A stretch of DNA of 9,260 bases from Candidatus Nesterenkonia stercoripullorum (GTDB lineage: Bacteria; Actinomycetota; Actinomycetes; Actinomycetales; Micrococcaceae), in assembly GCA_019114115.1 (NCBI GenBank), contig DXGD01000372.1, positions 1-9,260 on the forward strand. Direction: 5' to 3'. Positions 1 through 6,583 of the stretch are shown here, piece by piece. Both the position numbers and the translations under genes were made by a program. Position 1 is the first letter of the stretch; every line of letters begins with the position of its first letter. The notes under the pieces were generated by a model. It worked only from the letters and a program-made list of their open reading frames with translations. It did no database searches and was not told where the DNA came from.

Positions 1-3000
1 CGGGCCTCGGGCAGCTCGTCGGGCAGCAGCGGGTGCAGCCACAGCGCATCTGCCCGCGTCTCGACGCCGGCATAGCAGCGCAGCACCATGTCCACGGTGC
101 CGGCCATGGCGCCCAAGTGGATTCCTTCGCGGGTGGTGCCGCCCTGGGTGTCCGCGAGGTCGGCCTCCAGGGCCTCTTTGAACAGGTCCCAGGAGCTGGA
201 GCGGTCGAAGCGCGCCGCGACCCAGCCGTGCACCAGGCGGGAGAGCGTCGACCCGTGGGAGGACCGGGCCAGATAGTACTCCACAGTGTTGCGGAAGTCC
301 TCGATCGAGACGGGGTAGCCCATGTGGCCCAGCGTCTCGATCAGCTCTGAGGACGAGAACAAGTAGCAGAGCATGAGGACGTCGGCCTGCTTCGAGAGCT
401 TGTACCGATTGGTCGTATCGCCCTCGGACTGCAGGATGAGGTCGAGCCGGCCGATATTGCCGTAGCGCTGCTTATAGTCGTCCCAGTCGAACTCCTGCAG
501 ATCCTCATATCCTTCGAACTGGCTGATGACGCCGTCCTCATGGAAGGGGATGCGCAGCCTGCGCGCGATGTGCTCCCAGGTGTCGAGCTCGTCTTCGAAG
601 ATGTCGAGCCATTCGCTGAGTGGATCGTCGCGGCCGTCGAGCTCGCGCACCAGCCGGGCAGTGTGGAGCAGGACCCACGAGGTCAGCACGTTGGTGTAGG
701 CGTTGTTGCGGACCCCGGAGCCCGGGGTGTCGGGGTACCCGTCGTGGTATTCGTCGGGCCCCATGACGCCAACGAGGTCGAAGCGATCGGCGTCGGCGTC
801 GTACTCGGTGAGGGAGACGAAGAAGCGCGAGACTTCCACCAGGATCTCCGCACCGTAGTCGGAGAGGAACGTGTAGTCCTGGGTGATCTCGACGTACTGC
901 AGGACCGAATAGGCGATCGCCAGCGACACATGGCGCTGCCGATGGGAGTTGTCCGGCATCCACATGGCCGAGCGTGGGTTCCACAGCTCAGTGGGGGTCT
1001 CCTCACGGCCCGAGGATCCGGACTGCCAGGGGAACATGGCCCCGGCCAGGCCCTCCTCGCGGGCCATCGCGCGGGCCTCACCGAGCCGGCGGAACCGGTA
1101 CATCAGCAGGCCACGGGTGATCTCTGGTCGCCGCAGCGTCAGCATCGGGTAGATGAACATCTCGTCCCAGAACAGGTGCCCGCGGTAGCCCTCGCCGTGG
1201 AGGCCGCGAGCGGCAACCCCGGCGTCGAGGTCGAGGCGGGCGCCGAAGGCCGTCTGCAGCACATGGAAAGTGTGCAGGTTCAGCGCCATCTGCTGGCGTG
1301 CGTTGCGCGTGCCGATGGAGACGGCGAAGCGATGCCACAGCACGCCCCACATCTCCTCGTGGTAGGTGAGCATGGTGCGGAAGCGGGAGGAGCGCTGGAC
1401 GCGATTGACCGCGCTCTCCGAGACGGTGCTGATCGCCTGGTCATGGGAGTTCGAGATGGCAGCCAGCTTCTCCAGGCGCACCGTCTTCCCGGTCTCGACA
1501 TGCAGCGAGATATCGTGCCCGGCGACGAGATCGCCCTCGTAGACAGGCCGGCGCATCGGGTTCGTGCTGCCGTTGGTCATGACCGAGGTCCGCGTGGCCA
1601 GGGCCAGACGCACCTCGGACTGGTTCGTCATCGTCTCCAGCAGCACGGTCTCGCCGTCGATCTCGCGAGAGTCCACGGCTTCGAGGTGGGTGCCGGCGAG
1701 CTCACGGTCTGCCGCCACATTCCGGTTGGCGACGCGGCCCTCGATGATGGAGCGAACATTGAGGCTGCCAGACCAGTTCTCCGCTTCGATGGTCATCTCC
1801 AGCGCCGCCAGCTGCACTCCGGCCATTGACTGGAACTGCCGCGTGGTGACTTTGGTGCGCCGTCCGTGCAGATCCTGGTACCGGGCGACCCTGGTCAGCA
1901 GGCCACGGCGCATGTCCAGTTCTTGCCGGTACTCGATGAGCTCAGGGGAGCTGGGCAGCAGCGGCGAGCCGGCCTCGGGGGTCACCTGCATGACCGTCCA
2001 GTCGGGGGTGTTGACCATGTGCTCGGTCTCGACGGTCTTGCCCATGATGGGCGTGCTCAGCCGGTTGAAGAGACCCGCGATATAGGTGCCGGGGTAGTGG
2101 GTGACGTCGGCCGTGGTGCCCGGGTAGCTCCCGCGGGTTCCCCAGTATCCGTTGGCGAGCGCGCAGAGCGCTTCCCGGGTCGGCTCGTCCTTCGGATCGA
2201 AGCCGTCATAGACCAGGACCCAGTTCGGGTCCAGCGGCTTCGTCGTCCGGTTGGCGAGGTTCATCACTCCGAGGTCGGTGACGACGACGTCGGCCCCGGC
2301 GTCCTTGAGCCGGCGCGGATCATCGCCGCGGTTGAGGCCGACGACCATGCCGTAGGAGCCCCGATGCCCGGCCTGGACTCCCGAGGCGGCATCCTCGATC
2401 ACGATGGAGTCCTCAGGGGACACGCTGATCAGCTTGGAGGCGTGGAGGAACATGGCCGGGTCCGGTTTGCCCGGAAGGCCCATCTGCTGGGCGTCGGTAC
2501 CGTCGACGATCGCTGAGAAGGCATCGAGCAGGCCGGCCATGCTGAGCACTTCGCGTCCGTTGCGGGAGGAGGTGACCAGCGCAGTGGGTATCTCGTCCTC
2601 GCGCAGCTGATGGATCAGATCCACAGTGGACTGGAAGACCTCTACGCCGTCGCGCGCGAGGACACGTTCGAAGTACTGCTGCTTCCGTGCGGAGAGGCCG
2701 TGGATGCTCAGCGTCTCCACGCTGTCCGCCGCGGAGCCCTCCGGCACGCTCAGGCCGCGCGCCTCGAGCAGGGACCGCACTCCGGACTCGCGTGGACGGC
2801 CGTCCACGTAGTTCAGGTAGTCCTCTTCGGTGAACTCAGGCTGGACAGTCCCGGCGATCTCCGTCAGGGTGGCGTCGAAGAGCTCCTTCCAGGCCCGTGC
2901 GTGGACGCCGGCGGTGTCCGTGACAACGCCGTCCATATCGAAGATCACCGCGCGGAAATGCCGCAGCGCGTGCCGCTTGGCCTCGGCGCTGTGGCGGAAG

Positions 3001-3020
3001 GGGTTCTCGAAGGGGTGCAT
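1..3020 (-). CDS. Beta-phosphoglucomutase / GH65 disaccharide phosphorylase fusion protein (C-terminus beyond window)
   Basis: An open frame of 1006 codons runs from ATG at 3020 off the left edge. Residues about 22-250 form a HAD domain of beta-phosphoglucomutase type: FDMDGVVTDT with nucleophile D28 and acid/base D30, T36 and hinge H40, a VTSS segment (149-152), K185 in GKPDP, and E209-D210 in IED. Residues about 262-1006 are a GH65 phosphorylase. They show FWDE (617-620), MGPDEYH (753-759) with the probable general acid E757, KQAD (877-880), the HGSTLS phosphate-site segment (922-927) and TREGIHLGAMAG (963-974). GH65 phosphorylases invert configuration and release beta-glucose 1-phosphate from maltose, trehalose, kojibiose or similar. 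The fused mutase would turn this into glucose 6-phosphate. No signal peptide, so cytosolic. The family size suggests only tens of residues are missing. Mycobacterial OtsB1 (Rv2006) has a related HAD/GH65 layout plus a trehalose-phosphatase domain, absent here. GAGG at 3027-3030, 6 nt upstream, supports the start. The exact substrate cannot be read from the sequence. Confidence 0.93.
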   Translation of the reverse strand, partial: MHPFENPFRHSAEAKRHALRHFRAVIFDMDGVVTDTAGVHARAWKELFDATLTEIAGTVQPEFTEEDYLNYVDGRPRESGVRSLLEARGLSVPEGSAADSVETLSIHGLSARKQQYFERVLARDGVEVFQSTVDLIHQLREDEIPTALVTSSRNGREVLSMAGLLDAFSAIVDGTDAQQMGLPGKPDPAMFLHASKLISVSPEDSIVIEDAASGVQAGHRGSYGMVVGLNRGDDPRRLKDAGADVVVTDLGVMNLANRTTKPLDPNWVLVYDGFDPKDEPTREALCALANGYWGTRGSYPGTTADVTHYPGTYIAGLFNRLSTPIMGKTVETEHMVNTPDWTVMQVTPEAGSPLLPSSPELIEYRQELDMRRGLLTRVARYQDLHGRRTKVTTRQFQSMAGVQLAALEMTIEAENWSGSLNVRSIIEGRVANRNVAADRELAGTHLEAVDSREIDGETVLLETMTNQSEVRLALATRTSVMTNGSTNPMRRPVYEGDLVAGHDISLHVETGKTVRLEKLAAISNSHDQAISTVSESAVNRVQRSSRFRTMLTYHEEMWGVLWHRFAVSIGTRNARQQMALNLHTFHVLQTAFGARLDLDAGVAARGLHGEGYRGHLFWDEMFIYPMLTLRRPEITRGLLMYRFRRLGEARAMAREEGLAGAMFPWQSGSSGREETPTELWNPRSAMWMPDNSHRQRHVSLAIAYSVLQYVEITQDYTFLSDYGAEILVEVSRFFVSLTEYDADADRFDLVGVMGPDEYHDGYPDTPGSGVRNNAYTNVLTSWVLLHTARLVRELDGRDDPLSEWLDIFEDELDTWEHIARRLRIPFHEDGVISQFEGYEDLQEFDWDDYKQRYGNIGRLDLILQSEGDTTNRYKLSKQADVLMLCYLFSSSELIETLGHMGYPVSIEDFRNTVEYYLARSSHGSTLSRLVHGWVAARFDRSSSWDLFKEALEADLADTQGGTTREGIHLGAMAGTVDMVLRCYAGVETRADALWLHPLLPDELPEA

Positions 3021-3026
3021 GAATTA

Positions 3027-3030
3027 CCTC
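3027..3030 (-). promoter_or_regulatory. Ribosome binding site of the HAD-GH65 gene
   Basis: Read on the minus strand, GCGAGG ends 6 nt before the ATG at 3020. This is a normal Shine-Dalgarno spacing. It decides the start in favour of this ATG and contrasts with the plus-strand genes of the window, several of which have none. Confidence 0.6.
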
Positions 3031-3063
3031 GCACTGTCTGGGTCAGTACACGGATCGGGAAGG

Positions 3064-3117
3064 GTCTCGGGCAGGGTTCTCGGTCGGGGGGTCTCAGTCA
3101 AGAGTCTAGGGTCTAGG
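3064..3117. repeat. Ladder of GTCT(C/A) motifs in the upstream region of the HAD-GH65 gene
   Basis: Five variants of a G(T)TCTC/GTCTA motif occur with their TCT cores at 3065, 3078, 3092, 3105 and 3112, a spacing of 13, 14, 13 and 7 nt. The last two are the direct repeat GTCTAGG-GTCTAGG. They lie about 45-95 nt upstream of the ATG at 3020 and could be regulator half-sites or a decayed tandem repeat. No known operator was recognised. Confidence 0.4.
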
Positions 3118-3338
3118 TGTGGACCGCGGAGAGATACCCATCAGGTGCCGCAGGGAGTCAGCGGGTAGCCGACCACGGATATTCCCGTCGCGGCCCCGTA
3201 TCGGCAATGAGCCGGAGCGCCTGTCAGTCCTCTATCTTAGGCCCGATCCGCGTCGGGCGGAGACTTATCCATGAGCCTCGGCGCGTGTGATGCGTCTCGT
3301 TCGGCGGGTGAGTGGGGGAGGCGGGCCGCGTGTTCTGG

Positions 3339-3347
3339 TGCTAGCGT
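3339..3347 (+). promoter_or_regulatory. Extended -10 promoter for a leaderless thioesterase mRNA
   Basis: TGCTAGCGT matches the extended -10 pattern TGN-TANNNT. The hexamer TAGCGT (3342-3347) ends 7 nt before the A of the ATG at 3355, so the expected transcription start falls on the start codon itself. No Shine-Dalgarno sequence is present and no -35 hexamer is recognisable. This geometry is typical of actinobacterial leaderless genes. Confidence 0.6.
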
Positions 3348-3354
3348 CATGTAT

Positions 3355-4302
3355 ATGGCCAGGCGCAGCAGTATCGAACTGACATTCCGCGAAGTCAATG
3401 CGAGCTCCCGGGATGTCTTCGTGCCCGGCGGCGTCGTCGTGGACTGGATCGACAAGACCGCCTATGCCTGCGCCGCGTCCTGGGCGCGTGCGGCCTGCGT
3501 CACCTCCTACGTGGGGAACATGCATTTCACCGTGCCGGTGCCGACCGATACGCCGGTCACCGTGCAGGCCAGAGTCGTCCATACCGGGCGCACCTCGGTC
3601 CATGTGCAGACGCGGGTGCTGATCGACCACCCGGAGACTGGCTGGACCGTATGCACTGAGTGCTTCATGATCTACGTGGCCGTCGGCGCTGACGGCGAGC
3701 CGGTTCCCGTGGTCTCCTTCGAGCCCCAGACCGAGCTGGAGCGATGCCGCGACGTCGACTCCGCCCAGCGCATGGTCTACCGCCGGCAGGTCGAGGAGGT
3801 CATCCAGTCGCTGCCGTTGGACCTGGGCACCTCCGAATCGCTGACGCTGAGGTTCCTGGTGGACACCGATCAGCGCTACCCCGATGGGAAGATCCGCGGT
3901 GGCGCGGTGATGAAGTGGATCGACAAGACGGCTGAGATCTGCGCTGAGCGCTACTGCGGGTACGATGTCGCCACAGTGCTCACCGGGGGCGTGCGGTTCT
4001 ACCGCGCCATCACCGTCGGCGATCTGGTGGAAGTCGACGCGCGGCTGGTGCTGACGGGGTCTAAGTCGATGCATGTGCTGGTGCGGGTGCGCGGCGGCCA
4101 CCGCTGGGAGAAGGATCCGGAGCTGGTGGCCTACGGGCTCCCGGTCATGGTGGCCCCCGATGGCGAGGGCAGCGCCCGCCACATCGTCCCCTGGGAGCCG
4201 ATCACCGACGAGGACCACGCCATCGCAGAGAAGGCCCGCCAGCTGCGTGACCTCCGCAACGCGACGCTGCTGGTCCCTGGCCCGCTGAGCATGTCGAATT
4301 GA
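3355..4302 (+). CDS. Acyl-CoA thioesterase, double hotdog fold
   Basis: A 315-residue cytosolic protein built from two hotdog domains in tandem (about residues 6-112 and 160-268), the layout of the ACOT7/BACH and YciA thioesterases that hydrolyse acyl-CoA to fatty acid and CoA. Both halves carry the same active-site segment: PGGVVVDWIDKTA with D33 and RGGAVMKWIDKTA with D190. Both also carry the later strand pattern TGRTSVHVQTRV / TGSKSMHVLVRV. The two copies therefore arose by duplication and both keep the aspartate expected to be catalytic. The start is uncertain: ATGs at 3271, 3349 and 3355 are in frame. Homology to the hotdog fold begins just after 3355, and an extended -10 box lies 7 nt before that ATG, so a leaderless start at 3355 is preferred. 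The gene stands alone between long gaps. Substrate chain length cannot be told. Confidence 0.9.
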   Translation: MARRSSIELTFREVNASSRDVFVPGGVVVDWIDKTAYACAASWARAACVTSYVGNMHFTVPVPTDTPVTVQARVVHTGRTSVHVQTRVLIDHPETGWTVCTECFMIYVAVGADGEPVPVVSFEPQTELERCRDVDSAQRMVYRRQVEEVIQSLPLDLGTSESLTLRFLVDTDQRYPDGKIRGGAVMKWIDKTAEICAERYCGYDVATVLTGGVRFYRAITVGDLVEVDARLVLTGSKSMHVLVRVRGGHRWEKDPELVAYGLPVMVAPDGEGSARHIVPWEPITDEDHAIAEKARQLRDLRNATLLVPGPLSMSN

Positions 4303-4311
4303 GCATGTCGA
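4286..4311 (+). repeat. Tandem 14-bp duplication across the thioesterase stop codon
   Basis: TGAGCATGTCGA occurs at 4286-4297 and again at 4300-4311, a period of 14 bp, and a further TGA starts the third unit at 4314. The true stop TGA (4300-4302) is the first triplet of copy two. Losing one unit would still leave an in-frame TGA and would change only the last residue from Asn to Thr, so the duplication is almost neutral for the protein. Confidence 0.75.
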
Positions 4312-4335
4312 CCTGAACAGCGGCTCGCCCTGCAG

Positions 4336-4353
4336 TGCTGGTGGCTCCCAGCA
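4336..4353 (+). terminator. Weak hairpin downstream of the thioesterase gene
   Basis: TGCTGG (4336-4341) pairs with CCAGCA (4348-4353) across a 6-nt loop, 34 nt after the stop. There is no T-tract. It might help end the thioesterase transcript, but the 6-bp stem is short for a GC-rich genome and could be chance. Confidence 0.25.
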
Positions 4354-4442
4354 TCGCCGAGGGTCTTCCACAGCCTTCCCGGCGCGCCTGAACAGCACCT
4401 GGAGCACTGCCTTCGCGCCTGGACACGGTGTTGTGGCCCGTG

Positions 4443-4451
4443 TGTTACGTT
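4443..4451 (+). promoter_or_regulatory. Extended -10 promoter of the SurA-N lipoprotein gene
   Basis: TGTTACGTT again fits TGN-TANNNT, with hexamer TACGTT at 4446-4451. Transcription would begin near 4458, leaving a short leader of about 27 nt that holds the strong Shine-Dalgarno at 4471-4478. I find no good -35 hexamer at the normal distance. Confidence 0.5.
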
Positions 4452-4470
4452 GCCGATTCGTCCATCGATC

Positions 4471-4478
4471 AGGAAGGG
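4471..4478 (+). promoter_or_regulatory. Ribosome binding site of the lipoprotein gene
   Basis: AGGAAGGG ends 7 nt before the ATG at 4486. It sets the start there rather than at the in-frame TTG at 4450, and places the signal peptide directly at the N-terminus. Confidence 0.75.
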
Positions 4479-4485
4479 CAACCCA

Positions 4486-5268
4486 ATGCCGAAGAAGCTG
4501 CTGACCAGCGCGGCGCTAGTCGCATTTCTCATGGGCCTGGCGGCCTGCAGTGACGACGCCGAGGACCCGGCCGGCCAGGGCGGAGACGCCAGTGCCGAAC
4601 AAGAGGGCGAGTCCCCGGAGATGCCCGAGGCCGATGTCTCCGACATCCCCGATGTCGTCGCCGACGTCGAAGGCGAGGAGATCTCCGGCGAGGAGTTCAC
4701 CGCCATCTACGAGGGCCAGTTCCAGCAGATGGCCATGCAGGCGCAGATGACCGGCGAGGAGCCGGACCAGGATGAGCTGAAGTCGCAGACCCTCGACTCG
4801 ATGGTCGGCAACGAGCTGATGATCCAGGACGCCGCGGACAGCGGCCACGAGGCCAGCAAGGACGAGGTCGACGAGCTCCTGAAGAACGCTGCGGAGGAAG
4901 GCGGCCTCGAATCCGTCGATGACCTCGTCGCCAGCGCCGAGGAGCAGGGTCAGTCCGAGGACCAGCTGCGCCAGGACGCCCACGATCAGGTCCTGCTGGA
5001 GAAGGTGATCGACGACCTCGAAGTCGACGAGCCCAGCGAGGACGAGCTCCGCGACCTCTACGATCAGTCCGCGGCCCAGCAGCAGGGCGGCGAAGAAGGC
5101 GGCGGGGGCGAAGGAAGCGGCGGCGAGGAGTCCGAGATGCCGTCCTTCGAGGATGCCAAGCCGCAGCTGGAGGAGCAGGCGAAGCAGCAGGCCGAGCAGG
5201 AGGCCCTGGCCCAGCACGCCGAGGATCTCCGCGAGGACGCTGACGTGGAGACCTACCTGGACAGCTGA
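4486..5268 (+). CDS. Secreted SurA N-terminal-domain lipoprotein lacking a parvulin domain
   Basis: 260 residues. MPKK followed by a hydrophobic stretch and the lipobox LAAC gives a lipoprotein signal peptide with C21 as the lipid anchor, so the protein sits on the outer face of the membrane. Residues about 57-195 resemble the helical SurA/PrsA N-terminal chaperone domain (VADVEGEEISGEEFTAIYEG, then SMVGNELMIQDA and a segment ending in EDELRDLY). The C-terminal helix (about 219-258, from SFEDAKPQLEEQ) also resembles the end of PrsA/PpiC proteins. In that family a parvulin isomerase domain lies between these parts; here residues 195-218 are only a Gln/Gly/Glu-rich linker. It is therefore probably a holdase-type chaperone for secreted proteins without isomerase activity. 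The chain is strikingly acidic: 75 Asp/Glu against 11 Lys/Arg. It has its own promoter and ribosome site, so it seems to be a separate transcription unit. Function is inferred from family likeness only. Confidence 0.88.
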   Translation: MPKKLLTSAALVAFLMGLAACSDDAEDPAGQGGDASAEQEGESPEMPEADVSDIPDVVADVEGEEISGEEFTAIYEGQFQQMAMQAQMTGEEPDQDELKSQTLDSMVGNELMIQDAADSGHEASKDEVDELLKNAAEEGGLESVDDLVASAEEQGQSEDQLRQDAHDQVLLEKVIDDLEVDEPSEDELRDLYDQSAAQQQGGEEGGGGEGSGGEESEMPSFEDAKPQLEEQAKQQAEQEALAQHAEDLREDADVETYLDS

Positions 5269-5289
5269 GGCTCGGCTCTGATCGAGTCC

Positions 5290-5310
5290 GGGAGGAGCTG
5301 GCTGGGAGGA
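5290..5310 (+). repeat. Two GGGAGGA copies between lipoprotein and protease genes
   Basis: GGGAGGA appears at 5290-5296 and 5304-5310, 14 bp apart. Each looks like a strong Shine-Dalgarno sequence, yet no start codon lies at a usable distance downstream; the next gene begins at 5344, 33 nt after the second copy. They may be chance purine runs or relics. Confidence 0.4.
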
Positions 5311-5329
5311 CGAATACAGCATTCCTCAT

Positions 5330-5335
5330 TAGGCT
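5330..5335 (+). promoter_or_regulatory. -10 box for a leaderless CPBP-protease mRNA
   Basis: TAGGCT fits TANNNT and ends 8 nt before the ATG at 5344. No Shine-Dalgarno sequence stands at a proper distance from this ATG, so transcription starting at the ATG is the simplest reading. No -35 element was recognised. Confidence 0.45.
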
Positions 5336-5343
5336 GGATCGTA

Positions 5344-6570
5344 ATGACTGACGATCAGCACCCCACTCCGCCCGAGAACCGACCCTCGGGGCCGCAGGAC
5401 CCAGACGGCGCCCCGGCGCCCGAGGGTCGTCCTGGCCAGCCCCGTCCGGATGCGCCTGCGCAGGCACCGGAGCACGCAGGGCCGTACGGGACGGCTTATG
5501 GCCAGCCCTCCGGCCAGCCGCCGCAGCAGCCGTATGGCTACCCGTACGGTCCTGCTGCGCAGCAGCCCCTGCACTACGATCCCCGTGGCCAGCCCTACGG
5601 CGTGCCTCCGCAGCAGCCGTATGGCTCCCCGTACGGCCCGCCGCCTGGGCAGCTGCAGCAGTACGACCCGTACGGTCAGCCCTACGGTGTGCCACCGCAG
5701 GTCAGACCCACACCACGACGACGTCAGCAGGACTCCGAGCCGGGCCGCTTCATGTGGTGGGACCTCGGGGCCTTCCTCGTCTACGCGGTAGGGTTCCTCG
5801 GCGGGCTGGTGGGCTTCGTCCTGGTCCTGCCGCCGATGAACCAGATGATGGCCAGCGGCGACGCGGTCCAGCAGAATCAGGCGCTCTTCATCGTCCAGGC
5901 AGTGGCCTATGGCGGGATCGGGCTGATCGCCGTCGTGCTCTCCGGTGCGGCGCTGTGGCGATCGATCAGGGCCTTCGCGTATCTGTGGTGGCTGAAACTG
6001 CTGCTCATCCCGGTGGCCTGGATCGCGACTATCGTGATCAACGCCATAGTCGTCACCGCCATCAGCGACCAGCCCGAAGTCTCGCAGAATCAGCAGGACA
6101 TCGAGCAGATGCTCAGCGCTGTGCCTTTCGGCGTCGCCGTGATCGTGATCGCGCTGCTGGGGCCCTATGTGGAGGAGTACTTCTTCCGCCACCTCATGGT
6201 CGGCAAGCTCTCCCGGCACATCAACATCTGGATATGCGGTGTGATCTCCGTGATCACCTTCCCGCTGCTGCACTTCATCCCGGCGCTGATCGGGCTCTCC
6301 GACGATCTCAGCGTCGTCACCATCATCCCCTACGTCACGATGGGGATCATCTTCACCGTGGCCTATATCCTCACCGGACGCTCCCTCATCTACGCCTGGC
6401 TGCTGCACGCCTTCAACAACTTCATGTCCCTGGTGATGATGTATTTCGTCGCCCCGCGGCTGGAGCGCTTCCTCGAAGACAGCGGGATCGACCCGGGAGG
6501 CGAGCCGCTGGGCTGGATCATCGACACCGCCGGAGCCTTCCTGTCCGCGGGCACCGGTGTGCTGTGCTGA
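5344..6570 (+). CDS. CPBP-family intramembrane metalloprotease homologue (Abi/CAAX-protease-like)
   Basis: 408 residues. The first 135 are a disordered, Pro/Gly/Gln/Tyr-rich cytoplasmic tail containing a 29-residue tandem repeat (residues 53-119). The rest is a multi-pass membrane domain. All three CPBP motifs are present: EEYFFR (E277, E278, R282), FPLLH (F306, H310) and HAFNN (H355, N359). These glutamates and histidines form the metal-binding active site of the Rce1/CPBP family, so the protein is likely active, cleaving membrane-embedded or prenylated/peptide substrates. In bacteria members are linked to bacteriocin immunity, stress response or unknown processing; nothing nearby (no bacteriocin or peptide gene) points to a substrate. 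The start is the ATG at 5344, which has a -10 box 8 nt upstream and no Shine-Dalgarno. A strong hairpin follows 13 nt after the stop. Confidence 0.92.
   Translation: MTDDQHPTPPENRPSGPQDPDGAPAPEGRPGQPRPDAPAQAPEHAGPYGTAYGQPSGQPPQQPYGYPYGPAAQQPLHYDPRGQPYGVPPQQPYGSPYGPPPGQLQQYDPYGQPYGVPPQVRPTPRRRQQDSEPGRFMWWDLGAFLVYAVGFLGGLVGFVLVLPPMNQMMASGDAVQQNQALFIVQAVAYGGIGLIAVVLSGAALWRSIRAFAYLWWLKLLLIPVAWIATIVINAIVVTAISDQPEVSQNQQDIEQMLSAVPFGVAVIVIALLGPYVEEYFFRHLMVGKLSRHINIWICGVISVITFPLLHFIPALIGLSDDLSVVTIIPYVTMGIIFTVAYILTGRSLIYAWLLHAFNNFMSLVMMYFVAPRLERFLEDSGIDPGGEPLGWIIDTAGAFLSAGTGVLC
5500..5700 (+). repeat. 87-bp in-frame tandem repeat, about 2.3 copies, in the CPBP-protease tail
   Basis: Units start at 5500, 5587 and 5674, exactly 87 bp (29 codons) apart; the third is cut after 27 bp. 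For example CCGCAGCAGCCGTATGGCT at 5521 recurs at 5608, and GGCCAGCCCTACGGCGTGCC at 5587 recurs with silent changes at 5674. Protein units begin GQPSGQPPQ, GQPYGVPPQ and GQPYGVPPQ and share QQPYG.PYGP cores, and the two full units end HYDPR and QYDPY. The close DNA match between units points to a recent duplication whose copy number may vary between strains. Confidence 0.8.
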
Positions 6571-6583
6571 GCGTTCAGCAGGG

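Larger units (their letters stand above)
3021..3338. other. Divergent intergenic region
   Basis: About 320 bp separate the minus-strand HAD-GH65 gene from the plus-strand thioesterase. I see no convincing gene here. Contents: the Shine-Dalgarno of the left gene; a ladder of GTCT motifs at 3064-3117; a 6-bp inverted repeat GCCCGA/TCGGGC at 3241-3246 and 3253-3258 with a 6-nt loop. A possible minus-strand -10 box TAAGAT lies at 3239-3234 without a recognisable -35; if real it would give the left gene a leader of roughly 200 nt. An in-frame upstream ATG at 3271 for the right gene exists but is disfavoured (see that gene). Confidence 0.5.

Noticed and set aside
540..1829. Long plus-strand open frame (429 codons) opposite the HAD-GH65 gene
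   Set aside because: It lies wholly antisense to a clear enzyme gene with recognisable catalytic motifs; long opposite-strand frames arise from GC-rich third positions. Its translation shows no domain.
1866..3116. Plus-strand frames of 216 and 168 codons opposite the HAD domain
   Set aside because: Antisense to the conserved mutase domain; no ribosome site or domain recognised.
3241..3258. GCCCGA/TCGGGC inverted repeat as a terminator
   Set aside because: It sits between divergent genes, where no transcript should end, has a 6-bp stem and no T-tract. It could be an operator, but nothing else supports this.
3271..3354. Upstream ATG start for the thioesterase
   Set aside because: The added 28 residues do not resemble hotdog sequence, no Shine-Dalgarno precedes 3271, and a good -10 box lies inside this stretch.
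3265..4407. 380-codon minus-strand open frame opposite the thioesterase
   Set aside because: Same cause: it mirrors the double-hotdog gene, whose duplicated active-site motifs are plain on the plus strand.
4516..5322. 268-codon minus-strand open frame, Leu-rich, opposite the lipoprotein
   Set aside because: The Leu/Val richness is the complement of Glu/Asp-rich codons. The plus strand has a signal peptide, lipobox, and Shine-Dalgarno.
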